A stretch of DNA of 64,000 nucleotides, taken from Rhodamnia argentea. Its lineage: Eukaryota; Streptophyta; Magnoliopsida; Myrtales; Myrtaceae. Shown piece by piece: positions 11,220 to 25,260 of this stretch. Under the pieces are notes generated by a model. The model was not told where the DNA came from. It searched no databases and saw only the letters and a list, made by a program, of their open reading frames with translations. Positions within the stretch are counted from its first letter, which is position 1. Every line of letters begins with the position of its first letter. The stretch covers positions 28,898,934-28,962,933 of the forward strand of contig NC_063151.1 in assembly GCF_020921035.1 (NCBI RefSeq), in the 5' to 3' direction. Made by a program: the position numbers and the translations under genes.

Positions 11220-12748
11220 CTACTCGCTACCCTCGTTGGCCCTCGCCTACAGCTAGTTTCCACAGTGACTAGCCATGGAAGAAGGAAAAAAAGGAAAAAA
11301 GAAAGAAAAGAAAAAGAAGGGGAAATTTTTTCAAAAAAATTATATAAAATTCAAACTAATTAAAAATAAAAAAATGTCCATGTCGACACCAATTGTGCTA
11401 CGTAGAACAATTGTCATTCACGTCAGCAATCGCAAGCCAAAATTGGTCGGAAGACTACATTGGCGAATTGCAAAATGTTTATGACTAAATTGGATAAATT
11501 GAAAGGTTTAAGATCGAATTGACATTCGTACAAATGACGTATGACCTTTTTGGTAATTTTGAAAGTCGAACCTAGCCGCACTACCAACTGGCAATGCTGT
11601 TGTTACTGGAGAAGCAATTCCTAGTAGGTTGCTCATTATTGATAAAGATACGAGATTTGGTGATCGGTCGCCGATTATTTTGCTCGACAGATCTGTTTTA
11701 GTGGAACAAGTACATGCTTAACTCTGATGGTGCTCTGTTAATCCTCCTTGTTTCCTGGATTTGACTTAATTTTGCAGTATTCTAGACTTTGTTATGCTTT
11801 GAAGCGCATGTACTTGCCATGTATCTTTTGGAGCAACGAATACAATTTTCATTCCAAAAAAAAAAAACGAAAAATCGGCTTCTTTAAATTGGTGAAAATA
11901 AGAACATTCAGCAATACTGCCTCTGATGTTGCCACCGGAATAAGCACATGAGTGCTGGCCAGTGAGCTTAGGGCTTTATTCGAGATTAAGTGCGTCACTT
12001 CGGGGCCTTATTGAGTCAACATCCACGTTGAGGAACTTTTTGAGAAAACAGCCTCACTTAAAGCCGGCTAAAAAAGCTCCCGTTGCGCTATTATTTGCAT
12101 CAATTAGAACGAAAAAACTTTTCCCACTAATAGAAATACTAATGCGCTTTAGCATTGATTTGTATTGTGTAGTTTTTTAATGGCATAATTTTGTTTTCGG
12201 TCTCTTAATTTATGTCCTCTGTGCAATTAAGTCTTCCATTTCTGAAATTTTGTTAATCAAATGCTTTAGTTCATGTAATTTGTACGATCAAGGCTTTTTG
12301 TCATTAACACCCTCAATTACTGTAACATGGTTGCCGATACGACAATTCTAGTATTCAAAGGTAATCAACTAAAGAGGAGAAAAAAAATCATAATGACCAC
12401 TTTTGTCCTAAATTACTTTTGGAAGAAAAAACACATTTGGGAACTGTTTTTATTAGAGATTGCTCCAAAGGAGATATGGATTATTTGAGGAACTGATATA
12501 CAAAATAGGTATCAGTTTGAGTAAGCAGTTGTCTTTTGTTAGTCTTTCTTTTAGAAATACAGAGATATACACGATATTTGTACAACTCCGGAATCATAAG
12601 CTGACCGTGACACGTGAATCCACAGATATATCACGTCCGAGCCAGAATCAAGAAGCATCGAAACATAAATTCTCCACCAAAAATCGATGCACATCATGAA
12701 CAGTTCCTCCTTTTTTTCCATCAAATCTCAAGGATGCTTCAGTTTTGG
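11220..12748. other. Repeat-derived spacer and distal flank of the TBC gene
   Basis: 11220-11570 resembles the small repeat at 1-556 (CTCGTTGGCCCTCGCC block, then an ACGTCAGCAATCG core). 11570-12460 has no gene; its short ORFs lack any family resemblance. 12460-12748 is probably the 3' UTR of the - strand Rab-GAP gene. Confidence 0.35.
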
Positions 12749-15700
12749 CTATGTCTTCTTAGCCTGCAGAAAAATGATACAGGAGTTGTATGAAGTAGCA
12801 TCGAAAGCTATTCAACAGCTGATATGTGGATCGCCATCTCAATGTTTCTCCTTTTCCTTGCTAAAAGACGCTCTCGTCGTGCTTGGTTTTAAACTACAAT
12901 GGCATTTTAGATTGATCCTTTCTAAACTAGTTTGTCACAACTCTCATGCTGTGTTCTTCTCTTCGGAGGAAAAGAAAACTTGAAATCACAGGGACCACAG
13001 AAAACCGCTTAAGATAATTGAAAGGATTATATTGGTCAAATTTACAAGGACAAATTTGGGTAAACAATTTTAGTTCAAAGTATAATCTTCAGCTGGAATA
13101 TCATCAAATTAAGCAGAGTAGGCAACTCAACTATTTCAACTACACTGTTCCGTAACAATATCATTTTGTTTAACAGGACCATTCGTTGAAATGGAAAAAA
13201 ACATCATGGGAAAATGGACTGCTGAACTGTATTTAACCATGAAGAAACTCTGATTCATATGTAACGAGTTAAACTTCTAGGCTATGTCAACTCCATGTCA
13301 GATCAAAGGCAGCAATGTAATAAGAGAGAAGCTGAGCAGGCAATACCAGACAGTTACATATAGAAAGAATGACAAGATGATACCTTTCTTAAGTACTTCT
13401 TGTGAAGTTTCATAGCCCCACTGCAGGCCTTTTTTGCATCCAGATTTCCAGTCATATCATTTAGAATCTGGAGAGGGATAAAATCGATTAATGAAGAGAT
13501 CTATAGAGGATAATCATTCATCTGGACGACATATGAAGCTAGTTATTTTAACACGTCATGTGCATTGCATCATATAAGAGAGAGGAAACTCTTGTCCTAA
13601 TTTACAAATCATCCACATCTTGGATTTTTTCCCCTATCAACCCCAAAAAACCAAACTCTGCCTGTGGTTTCCCTGATCAAACTAGAGGTTACCATCAAGT
13701 GATTCTCTCACTTGAAACAAAATCCCTAAAGGTACAAGTCCGTGTATCATCTTCTCAAAGAAAGAAAAATCTAATCATCTTGTAGCGAGTCCTAAAGCTA
13801 ATATTGTGACAGCTAGGTGTACTGTATAGTGATCCAGTGAAACATTTTCAGTTTCCCACCCTGAATTATTATGCTTGTCTAAATTTCTAAATAGATAACA
13901 GCAAAATCAAAACTCCAATAAGGGTCTCAACTTTATTAAGCTGACCTTAACGACATCATCCAGGCCACGAGCTTCTTGCAAGAGCACTGCACTCTTGTCC
14001 TTCAAGACACTGGCAACAAGGAAAATCGAGATGGGAAGAGGGGCATCAGAGTTCTTTGCTCCATTTCTCATATTTTCTCTCTCGAACTTCCCACACTGTC
14101 GTATTGACTTGGCTTTTCCTTTACACCCGTCAGCTTTTTCACCAGCTAAATCGGGCTCTTCATACATAGAGAACAAGTCTGGGTCATATTCCAAGGCCCA
14201 CATCATCTGTAATATAAGTGACCAATTCTTTTATACATTAATGATAATGAAATATAAAATGAAAAGGATGAAAAATAATCTAAAAATTTCTATAACAAAA
14301 AACGGTTGGACAAACGGGGTGGAAGAGAACTTGATATATCATGGGTCACTCCTACTTGTAAAGATAGCCAAAGAGAGCGAGTGCGGAGGAAAAAAAGGAC
14401 ACACGAAGATACCAATGTCGTGCAAGTTACAAGCCCGTTCAAAGGTGTAACAGAATTCATAAGCTAGTACTTCGACACCAGTCAGCATCTACAAGTAAAT
14501 TCAGGGAAAAAAATTACACCAATTTCCCCAGGAGAATTTGACATGTATCATCACAATATGTTACACTCAATTCCAGCTGCCTATAAATCCCCCCTCTTGC
14601 CAAACTTTAAAGAAACTTACTGGCATCTAACCAAACAAGTATGAAGCACATGTTGAAGAGCAAAGCCAGTTAGACCAGACATTAAGCAAAAATACTATGG
14701 TTGGACATTCTTATCTGATTCTCGGACCAGCACACATGAGAATTTGCAACTTAATGGTGCTTAGCCGCAGAAACTGGCATCGTTGCCTAGATGGCCAAGG
14801 AAATGAATTACCAACTTATTAGAGGCTTGTAAAAGTTCATTTACAAAGGAACATATTAACGGATTCTTACTGCTTTAATGGCATGAGGATGCTGACAGAA
14901 AGCAAAGTCAAGCTTATACGACAATAATGGTTGTAAAGTCAGTTATACTATGCAGAGCAGTTTCCCCTAATCATAAGTCTGAATAATATACCTGTAAAAG
15001 TAATGTCTAAAACAAGGAAAATTGGGATGAATTGCCTCAACATTAAAGGCAAGCAGCAGTTAGGTCATATCATAAGCAAACCCTCAATGTATCTGTTGGT
15101 CAATAGTATTGGTTTACAAGTCATATGATGTCTTGGGCACCAACAACTTGATGCATCTCAGTCAAACAGACTTGGCCTAAGTGGTCCATAATAGTCAATA
15201 AGTCAGTAATGAGGACTAGCAAAGGCACATTCAGTAGACAATATAGATAAAAGAGAGGCATGTGAAATCAAAAGGTACCTCCCAAAGATACAAAGAGTCA
15301 CCAAATGAAAATTCTCGACGGAACAAAACCATAATCATTCGGAAAGCAAAAAGATAGTCTCCTCCACCCAGTGTTTCTGTGCACCATCAAGAAAACAGGC
15401 TTCTTAAGTTTCAAATAATGACATTTAAGGTACCCAAGAATATACAAGAATGCATTGCACTGTCTCAGCTAACATAATTTCAAGATTGAACATAAGATGG
15501 ATCAGGGATGCAAGAATGAATAAAGAATTACAGTACTTTAAAGGATTGTCGTAAGAATAGAGGGATAACTTAAACCTGTCAGATCAGTCACAATCACCTC
15601 TTTGGCAATCAACAGTATTGTTAGGGTGGTTTTCTGAATAGACACATGATCCATTTTATCAAACAGCATATTTGGTTTTGAGGAAAGGCTATGCAGAACT

Positions 15701-18700
15701 GTCTATGGAATGTGCAAAGTGGAAGCTCTGCACATGCCCTCATTCTCTATGTACGTACCCCAAGAGGCTAGAGCCCCAAGAAGCATTTGCTCTATATATA
15801 AACCTGTGTTGGGAGTAACCAGGGGATTCTAATAGATAAGCAGAGGCTTGGCTCTTCTCAATGGGGAAGGTTAGGACATTCATAGAATTGGTAGAATTGG
15901 GAAGTTAACATGATTAGGAAAGCAAATTGCCTGCTAACTAGTAGATAAGTCCAGTCAAAGCCAACATCTGAGACACAAATCAGTACGCAGACCGCATGTC
16001 TCGTCTCTCTTAAATAGGACCCATGATAGGCCAAAACCTTTCACATTGAACCATATTGCCTAACTAACACAAATTCTTAATTGTGAGTAATATGAGAACT
16101 TAATTAAGTAATACCTATATGCTGATGAAGTTTCGGATCGATAACTTGAGTAATAGCAGCCAAGTTAGTAAGTTGTGCCTCCACCCCAACAGAGCTCTCG
16201 GTGCATCTGAAATTTCCTCGCTTAAAAATCGCGAAGAAGAATACGCGTAAAAATTACTGATCTTAGGATCATGAAGAGAATGCGAAAAATCGATTTAAAA
16301 AACAGCATTTGTATTTTATCCTAAAGAAAACTTAAAGCAGCTGTATTTCAGCTGCATAGCAAGTCCCAATATTGAACAATCTCCATTTATTTTCGAGGGG
16401 GGGTGGGGTGGCATGAAATGATATGCTCAAAGAGAGCAGATGCAAATGTACAGGCACAGTCCTGCAGAAAATGGGTATGCATTCCCAAACATGTAAATGT
16501 TGGTATTACAGCATAATGAATTATCCCCAGGCATTTGCCCAAGGACATAACTATAAATGTGGATGCTCATAAACATGTAAATTACGTACCAATCTGCGCA
16601 TTAACCGTTCGAAGCACCAAAATGCATCAGCTTCATCGTCAAGAAGCATTATCATTGGGGAGCAAAGATCACTCATTCCTGTTATTGTCACCCATCATCC
16701 TCAAGCTTCAGTTAATTGCGGACAAGGAAATTAACATCATCCACGATGCAGCAGGAGGTCAGGAAACTAAGGACTCAAACCAAAATATGTACAACTATCT
16801 ATATTTTCCCATGTCAAGAATCCTCTGCAGACTTCTTGATATTCACGGTGAGAGAGAAATGCAGCAGCTTTCAAGGAAGTACTCGTTTTTACTGTTCAAG
16901 AATTGAAATTTCTGTAATTTTGTTCAAATGGACATATGTAAACCAAGAGCACCTAAGAGGACTAACTTTGTGTTATCTATTTCCTAGAGGTTAGTGTTCC
17001 CCGATGCAGGTGAAAGAACACGTATGATGTATCAATCAGAAAATCGATGGATGACAATTAGCAGAAACTTCAGGGAAGACGATTGTTGGATTGCAGTGCC
17101 AAGAATAATGATTTGTTTATGCTCTTCATGATCAGCCACAGTAAATCCTTAATCTTCCAGTTCACATAGAGATCTGTCAGCATAGTAAAGCTAGGAGAAC
17201 AAACTACATTATGCTTCATCTCCACAGCCACTTCTCCATGCACCGCAAACTTTGGCTGATCCCAAATTCGCGAGTCATCATGATGATGTTATTACAAGAG
17301 CATTGCACAGCCTAACACTAGAAGGGCTGAAAATTGTTTTCTTTAGAATTTCCTTTGAAATAATTTTTAACTAATTTACAGATATATGGGAAAAACGGGA
17401 ATAAAAAGAAAATAATTTAAGTTCAAAACTATTGTTCAGAACAACATTATTCTTATGGCACAAGAGCCACTATCCCTATAGAGACTGAAAGCAAATAGCA
17501 TAAGACCAGTCAATATTAGGGGATGCTAGACAAAGTTCATTCTTGAAGAAAATCGTATTTGGAAAACTATTTACTCATGCATATGCTCATACTGATATTA
17601 GAACTTTAAGAAGTACTGGTATTTCCTTGTATCGAATATAAGAACGTTTAGAAGTACTGGTGTTTCGTTGTATGGAAGGAATTGGGCCAAATGAACATGC
17701 AAACATAGTGCACAACAACCAAGGTATTTAACGATGAGCAGAACATGCTTCATAAAATGAGGAACATATCCCTGATGATGAGTGCAACACTGGCAAATTG
17801 ATTGCTCAATGCAAAACTGGACAAAGCTTAGTGCATGCAGCCATTTTACTAAATAGCCACAATCACTATATCATGTCCTGTCAAGATAAATGAAAGTTCA
17901 ACGAAGGAGTCACCTTGACAGTAGCCAACATCTTTGTCTATCCAGGCATAAACTGCTAGAATGTCCCAAAGTTTTGACAAGTTTTCTTGCTTTTCGTAGA
18001 ACACCAACGGCCTGTCTGTTCGAACAACATCGAGACCTAGAGGAAATTTCATATAGAACATGGAATCAAACAGTTGGAAAAATAAGGTACAGTATATCGT
18101 AAAATTTTACTGTAGAAGTTTAATTTAGAAAATGAGAACAAATGGAATGGAACTGTTAATGCGTAAAACATCAAAGTTTAATGCTGAGGGTCTAAGGATC
18201 AGGCTTTCTCCCAATCAGAAAGAACAAGGAAAAGCATGGTGAAACATACATAATTGCACTTCAGGGTAGATTTAAGTGAGAAATCCTTCATCCGCAGGAA
18301 GCATACCCACTTGCTCGTATGTTGTGACACTATACACCCATTTTAATTCAACAATAAGGAATTACCACTGGAAGGGGGATGGGAACAATAGAAGAGCACC
18401 CAGTTGAGAACAATCTTCATGGTCCATTCATACATAAGTAAATGGAGACATGGTGCATTTAGATTCCAACTAACCTATCTGATGTAATGTGAGCTTCCAT
18501 TGGATTTCTTTTTTGTCCGAAATTACATGGCTTGAGGATTCTTGTACTGTTTCCAGCGCAGTTCCGTTCGTCGCTATGCCAGTTGCGGCATGAGAAGTAT
18601 TTTGAGGAGTCAAAACTGCTCCATGTTGGTTTGTTTGGAGGAGTACGATAGGATCCAAGATTGCCTTACCGTCCTCAGTAATTATAGGCGCGGTTATAAA

Positions 18701-21052
18701 CCTACCACTTCCAACAAGAGGGAACATTTGGCGGCACTCTTCCTTCCACCTTGCATATTCATCCCTGAAAACATGAAGAAAGATATGTGGTTGACGATGT
18801 CATGGGAAAAAGATAGGTTAATAACTAAAACCCGAAACAGATGCAGTTGACTTAAGCAATGACCAAGCTAATTAAATAACCATAAGTGTGCTGCAAGGGA
18901 TATACAAGTTCGTGCTCTGTTCTGAAACACTCATCATAAGTAACAAGAAGAAATATCTTTATTACCCGATCATTTTCTCCTTTATTAGCGATATATAGCA
19001 TTCATCCTGATAAATATGGTTAAGAAATAGATCAAAATTGAGAGAAAAGCATCACATAATTGACTTGGCCTTTGATATGGTAATACAGGTGGCTTCGTGG
19101 CCCCTACTTATCAATGGAATGCTTACTATGCCATGATAAGAGGACTTGTACTTTCTTTGCTCAGAAATGCACAACAAGCAAGTTTTTGGAGAGAGACCAT
19201 CAAGTCCAATGGACCATAACTCCTCATAATGAAATAATAGCCAATACGAATTTATTCAGACAAATACAAGCATCTCAAGAGTAAAGACAAGGATTTCTAA
19301 AAGGTAATCCTAGATACGTGAACCAATCTTGGAACTAAAGGCACCCTGCATTTAACATCATTTTGAGTTGATGAAAACAATACAAATATAATGCACAGAG
19401 GAATTGCGATTCAGTTAGTATTGTACTTAGCAGAGCTTGCTTTACCAGTAGAGAAGAGAATTCCCATTCTATCCATGTCCACGATGACCTTAAAAATAAA
19501 AAAGAAATAAAGGGAAAAAAATGCTTGAGAATGAAATTATAATAGCATGATGGTCAGGAAGTAGGGAATATTAATTCACATCCATGGAGCATGGACAGAG
19601 GAATCAGCGAAATGTGGATGCACGCCACGACAGTAAAATCTGCCAGCATCAGTGGATTATAAGCTGACGACCACAACAGGTAACAAAAGTGTCCACTTCC
19701 AATTTGAAAAGCTGCATTTCTGACTATTAAAAACGAGGACACATACAGGCAGGAAAGAACCTACTTCAAGACCAGGGATGTGACAGGGATTTTCCCCTCC
19801 AAGTCAACAGGGAGGTCAATGGAACACTAAGTTATGATGATGAAAATTCATAGCTCCAGTTAAGCAGCTATAATAGGATACCTTCGACGTTGCCGTATCT
19901 GTTCACGTTCATCGAATGTGCTCTTTGGATCATAACACCCAAGTAGAAATTCCCATACTTCTCCTCTAATTGATGGATGAATACCCTAATATTTATATAT
20001 AACAAGTAGAGGAGCACAACTAATGTTATTAAGAGAAGCAACAAAAGGTCAAGTAGGAAAGTAGAGCGACCAAGGTATCTAGAAGGCTGGTAAGGAAAGA
20101 TAAACCAAAGGCACAAAATAACATAAAATATGAATAGATGTCCCTTCTATATTTTGAGCAAGGTACAAGGACAAAGCATTTTCCCATAAAGTAGACAAGA
20201 ACAAAGGAAAATATAACAGACCATGCACCAAAATCTTTGAAGTTCTGCTTTCTACAATCTATTGCAATCGTGGATCTCATTCATGGTTGGCGACATGCAA
20301 GAAAAATTAACATCCTTATATGCACATCTAGAAAGCAGCCTCGAGAAGCGGTTTCAGAAGGGAAAAAGGAATAGCATGATGCAACCATCATATGCAAAAT
20401 TAATTGGGAACATGTTCTCCTCATATATAGCAGCTCGATCAAAAAGTTCAAGAAAATGCTCCATCAGGAGGCTAAGGTTTCAAATGTTAGTTTATCAAAA
20501 TTCTTGCTTCCTTTGGAAAAAGCAATTTGCTCAAATCATTCTCCTGAAGCTCAGACTCATAAGATTATGCTTACCCCATGTTGAATTCGGCTCAAAGTCT
20601 TGCCTATATCCAGGTATCCTTCTGGAGAAAATGCGGCATGCCATTTTCTTGCGCTCAAAGTTTTCCCAGCCTAAATGAGCATGAAAAGCAGAAAGCATTA
20701 GCCACTTTGATATGAGCAGTGGAAAAGGCACAGAACAACCATTTCAGGTCATAGTCTTATTCTGGGGCTTAGGAGCATATGGAACTTCATAGATTGTAAA
20801 CCTCTTTTTCTCATGGAAGCAGTGTCATTACAGTTTGCTACTGTTTTGAGAGGGAAATCTCTTTTTAAAGTACAACAAATTTTACAGAACAATCAGCAAT
20901 ATGAAGGCCTACTAAACGGACTTTCACTCACAAGACTTTGAATGGTAGTCACTCAAAGCAAGAAAGGTAATGCGTACACTTCTGATAGCTAAAAGCTTGC
21001 AACACCTAGAAAGCTCTCTGTCTCTGTCTCTGTCTCTGCCTCTGTCTCTGTC

Positions 21053-21086
<34 letters not shown>

Positions 21087-21626
21087 ATACACACACACAG
21101 AGCAACAATTATAATTTGACAAAAAGAAATACGAGTAACAGAGCCGTCGCGAGGAGCAAGAGAAACCATTGAACCGGCACCCACTTTCTTAAAACCTCAC
21201 GAACAATGCAATAAGCGCAACTCAAAGTTCTGCATTTCAAGTACTTCTCTTCTATTCTAGACCTTCATCCAATCCAATCTCAACAATGTAAATAATAATG
21301 CTGTGTGGGGGTCAAGATTCAGCATTTTCTAATTCACACCAGCGTTTCCTAAATCACGCCATCATTCTCTCACGCTCTTCCATCAAACAGCAACACAAAT
21401 CGTCACCACAAAAAAGCACATTGCGAGAAATTTTCAACATTAAAGATGCACTAATCCTCGACAAAAACCACATAAACGTCTGGAGAATGAAACAAAAGAA
21501 AAGAACGATGCGAACCTTGATCCTGAAGCGCGTCTTGGGAACGTCGGTGCATTCCGCCCGGACCTCGTAGAAAGAATCGGCTGGAGCCCCAGGGTCTCTC
21601 CAGATCGCCGGAACACGAAACTCCAT
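12749..21626 (-). CDS. TBC-domain Rab GTPase-activating protein
   Basis: Eleven exons (21516-21626, 20575-20670, 19882-19985, 18475-18764, 17914-18036, 16590-16678, 16115-16220, 15279-15376, 13946-14206, 13384-13467, 12749-12763) join in frame to 458 aa. The N-terminus has the plant signature KTLSARKWHAAFSPEG, then GIHPSIRGEVWEFLLGCYDP, which opens the TBC domain. Both catalytic fingers are present: the arginine in DVVRTDR (R206) and the glutamine in GYCQG (Q241). LCSPM, DEADAFWCFERLMRRLRGNF and YLFAFRMIMVLFRREFSFGDSLYLWE complete the fold. Such proteins speed GTP hydrolysis on Rab GTPases at endomembranes; the target Rab is unknown. A low-complexity linker (about residues 120-195) separates the two halves of the domain, as in this plant clade. 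The last exon is only 15 nt (AKKT-stop); reading past the exon-10 donor would instead end after nine residues. Confidence 0.92.
21013..21099. repeat. (CTGTCT)n/(CT)n plus (AC)n compound microsatellite in TBC intron 1
   Basis: Alternating CTCTGT and CT units are followed by CACACACACA. It lies in the first intron of the Rab-GAP gene. The ORF it creates on the reverse strand is repeat-driven and not a gene. Confidence 0.9.
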
Positions 21627-22251
21627 GCAATCTTTTCACAATGCAGAGGCGCGATCAAGCGCAAGTGTCGAACGGCCACGACGAGCAGCTAGAACGATGG
21701 ATCCTTCTCCTGAAACGGCGAATGAGAAGAGCCAGAACACGCAATGCGACGGCGAGACCAAGTCCGGCAACCAGTTGGGCGCACAACAAACCGACCGAAG
21801 CAAATCCTGGGAAAACAAAAAAAATAATGCTTCTTCTTTTATTTTTATTTTTTAAAATTTCTTGTGTCTTTCTTCTTATGGTTCAGTTGCGCGAAAAGGC
21901 TGTAGATTAGGTGGATGTCGGAGTTGCTGAAAGGACAATGCGGTGGCGTCGGAGATGTCCTGTCAACAGGTGTGCGAGGCGGCGGCGGCGGGCGGCGGCG
22001 GCGGTTGGGAGTTGGGAATTACTAATTAATATATATATTTTTTGTTGGGTTGGTGTTTGTTATGACAATCTCACAACGCAGGAACGCAAGCCGGTTAATG
22101 CGCTACTTAAAACCCGCCCGCTTGTCTAAATTTAACTCCCCTTCATTCATGGATTTGGTTTCAGTTTCCGGACCAAAAGAAAATTTATGGCTTTGGTTGG
22201 TTCCTCCTCCTCCTCATCTTCCTTAATTTTTCCACCACCTCCATCACTGCT

Positions 22252-22297
<46 letters not shown>

Positions 22298-24494
22298 TCC
22301 AAAATAGGAAAGGCCTGGAAATTGCTGTACTTTGATTCGCATTGTGCCTAGAAATGAAGTTACTTTTGGCGTAAATCCATTTTCTTTTCATAATTTTCTT
22401 GACCCTTCTCGGTTATAAGTTTCTTGAATGGATGCGTCCTCGACTGTTCCTCTTCTACCTACGTATTTTCAGAACCCTTTTTCCTGTTCAAATCTCAGGA
22501 AGAACAACTCATAAAAACGGGGGTGAGACTCTGCTATAGAGAGAGAGAGAGAGAGAGAGCGTATAAGACCAAGAGACGAAGCTGCAACGCACAAGATACC
22601 CCCGGCAACAGCTTTGGCCCGGTCCAAGAGGGAAAGCTGTCTGCGAGATGTCCCTCCCTCGATGAACACCTTTTTGTCTTTTTCATCTCATCTGACCCCC
22701 CATTTGCCAGCTTCAATCTTCAATGATGAGACCCCCAAACATTGATTCAATTAGAAGGAAGCTCAACTATGCGCCGTCGAAACAATTGACACCTTAACTT
22801 CTTGTGGACGTTTCAATCCGGACCTCACCTTTCAGTGAGCTTTGCAACAACGACGTTTACGCGTCGATTCCGATCATCGCAATAAGGTGATATGCTGATG
22901 AACATGTATCCGAACATGTACTCAGCCATACGCCACTTCATTATCTAAATCATGGTCATGGAAATTGCGTCGAAAGTAGTGAATTTATTAGATATTCTTT
23001 TGTGAGATGTAACTTTTGTGCAGCCGTTATTAGGGATACTTTGAAGGTCTTATTTGTCTTCCATTCATCTTTAGTGGAATGAGTGTTTTTTTCATTATTT
23101 TCCCTCAATACTTTTTATTGACTTTAAAATTTGAAAAAGAAAAATCAATTTGAATTCTTAATGGTTTCTTTTACAACATAGAATTTTCTAATTAAGAGAA
23201 AAGTCGGGCCTGGGCTGGCCCGGCTCGATGGCCACCCTTACCCATTACACAATGTTCGGTTTGTGTCGTAACTACGTGCATATTCCGAGAAAGCCTATCA
23301 TCGCCGCTTCACCATAGTACTAGTGAAAGTATAGTCGCGATTATCTTACACCATAACACGGTTAAACCTACGTCACATAGTTACAAAGGCCTTCCAAGGC
23401 CGATGATGAACCGGAGGGTTTCAAACCCGTTATCAGAGGGAACCCCAAATTACTTGTGAGTCCTACGCTAAATAGGCCAACAAAGAATACCCACCATTTT
23501 CATGAGTAAGCTTCATTTATCTACACGTTTGGTAAAGTAATGTACTTTTGCTACCCTGGACATCACCTAAGAGAAAGGAAGCGGATCAGAGAAAGCGTGC
23601 GCCAAGATGAGATCTCTAAATTGACTTAATCACACCTTCTCTGTGCCAAGCAGTAGATGATATAGAAAGAGAATGAAACATATCAAAGAAGGATCCGAGA
23701 GAATAAACTGATAATGGTCGAAGCGTTTTGCGAGTATGTCATTACTAGGTTAAAGGACATTTTTTGGTAATTTTTCCCCGTTAAAGCTTGCCGTCCTTGT
23801 TCGTTTTTTGGCCACAATCTTGAGCTCCCTTTCCATGCTCCAAAATGATTAACGGAAGAGTCGAGGCAGAAGGTGAAAACAACAGAACTCACAAAGTTTT
23901 TGACCTCAAAAGCTTATTAAGGATCCAATGTATGCTCCCAGCAATCTACTAATATAAGTCAAAATGAATCAAGAATTTCAAAGAGTTTGCCATCGTTTAT
24001 TGATTTCTCACCACGTACAAGAAAGCCTAAGCTCGATACGATAACTAACGACGACCACAGTGACGACTGCAGAGATCAAACGGGTTTTCCGATTTTGCCT
24101 AAAAAAAGGCCGTGTATGCAGCTCAGACGTAACTGATCTAAACCCGCAGCACAAGGTTTGAATATTCTGTGCAATGTTAAAGCAAAGAATAAACCTGCAG
24201 GGCAATGTTTAATGAAAGTGAGAGAGACCCAGAAAGAAGCTGGAGGAACAATCTGTTTACTCCTTTCATGCGGGAATGCACATATACTTTGCACCAGTGG
24301 CTAAGAAATCCAAAAGAAAACCACAGAACATGGCAAAGCAACAAAAGCGTCACCTCCACAGCTTGCAAAGTTCATGCAGCCACTGGCCTACAAAAACCCC
24401 ACTCTTCGTCGAACTCAGATCACATGCCAAGCCCAAACGGAAGAGAGAATTCGGACTTTTCCTTGCTGAGTTGCTCGTCTGTTCTACTTCTTCG
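21627..24494. other. Divergent promoter region between TBC gene and ENODL gene
   Basis: No gene is visible. 21627-22010 is the TBC upstream region or 5' UTR, ending in a GGC-rich block (21978-22009). CT/GA tracts lie at 22255-22294 and 22538-22559. 23195-23240 has a GGGCCTGGGCTGGCCCGGC block typical of repeats. 23240-23640 is more GC-balanced, not coding, and unassigned. 23900-24494 is ENODL upstream and leader DNA. Confidence 0.4.
22255..22294. repeat. (CT)n microsatellite
   Basis: About 20 CT units between the TBC and ENODL genes. A matching GA tract follows at 22538-22559. The two could pair as an inverted repeat in single-stranded form, but both are simple sequence. Confidence 0.9.
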
Positions 24495-25260
24495 ATGGCA
24501 ATTCCTCTGTTGAGATTAGATCGCCAAATGAAGAGAGTTTTTCGAGTGATGGTGGTCTTGCTCTGGGTGACGATGCTGGCGCGACGGAGCGAAGAATACG
24601 AGTTTACCGTTGGAGATGCCCAGGGTTGGACTGTCCCTGCTAATTCCAGTGCAAAAGCCTTGAATCGGTGGGCAGAAAGAAGCCGTTTCCAAATTGGAGA
24701 CTCTCTAGGTATGTCAATGCGTTTTATCGTACTAGTGCAATGTCTAACGCAATGTATGTCATGTGAGAAAGGCACATATGATCGGGAATTCTTCTTGACT
24801 TGTCGGTTCTCTCCACTAATCCTTTATTGCAGTGTTTGTCTACCCGCCCGGCCAAGACTCAGTGCTATACGTGAACCACGACGACTACAACAATTGCAAT
24901 GACGGGTCGCCTATGGAAAAATATGTCGATGGCCACACGGTGTTCAAGTTCAACCATTCAGGACCATTTTACTTCATAAGCGGAAACAAAGACAACTGCC
25001 ACAAGAATGAGAAGCTGGAGGTGGTTGTGATGGCTGACAGGAGCAACAAGACCAGCAGCACAGTTTCACCGCCCCCATCGGGAAATAATGGCACTGCCCC
25101 GTCCCCGGCTCCTTCTGGTGAGGAGTCTCCTCCTTCACCGGCTGGTATGGCTCCGGCTCCCGCCAGCCAAACAAAGAAGAGCGGTGCTGCTTCAGTGTTT
25201 GTCGGTTTCACTGGCTCTATTGGAGCATTTGTTGCTTCATCTCTACTTCTGACATTCTAG
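24495..25260 (+). CDS. Early nodulin-like protein (phytocyanin-related, GPI-anchored)
   Basis: Exons 24495-24708 and 24833-25260 give 213 aa from the first ATG; a start at 24528 (202 aa) places the hydrophobic signal peptide VMVVLLWVTML closer to the N-terminus and may be the true one. A plastocyanin-like domain follows (YEFTVGDAQGWTVP, RWAERSRFQIGDSLVFVYPPGQDSVL, DYNNCNDG, FYFISGNKDNCHKNEKLEVVV). After it come a Pro/Ser/Ala-rich arabinogalactan-type stretch and a hydrophobic GPI-signal tail (VGFTGSIGAFVASSLLLTF). The two cysteines for the domain disulphide are present. The histidines that hold copper in true phytocyanins are absent (N in DYNNC, D/N in the NKDNC loop), as in all ENODLs. They are cell-surface proteins linked to wall and reproductive signalling; the exact role of this one cannot be read. 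An AATAAA lies at 25506-25511. Confidence 0.9.

Noticed and set aside
20924..21184. DRDRDR-rich ORF
   Set aside because: Direct translation of the CTGTCT microsatellite in an intron.
24276..24494. Upstream extension of the ENODL frame (first ATG at 24276)
   Set aside because: It adds about 70 residues of unlikely composition before the signal peptide. Starts at 24495 or 24528 fit the family.
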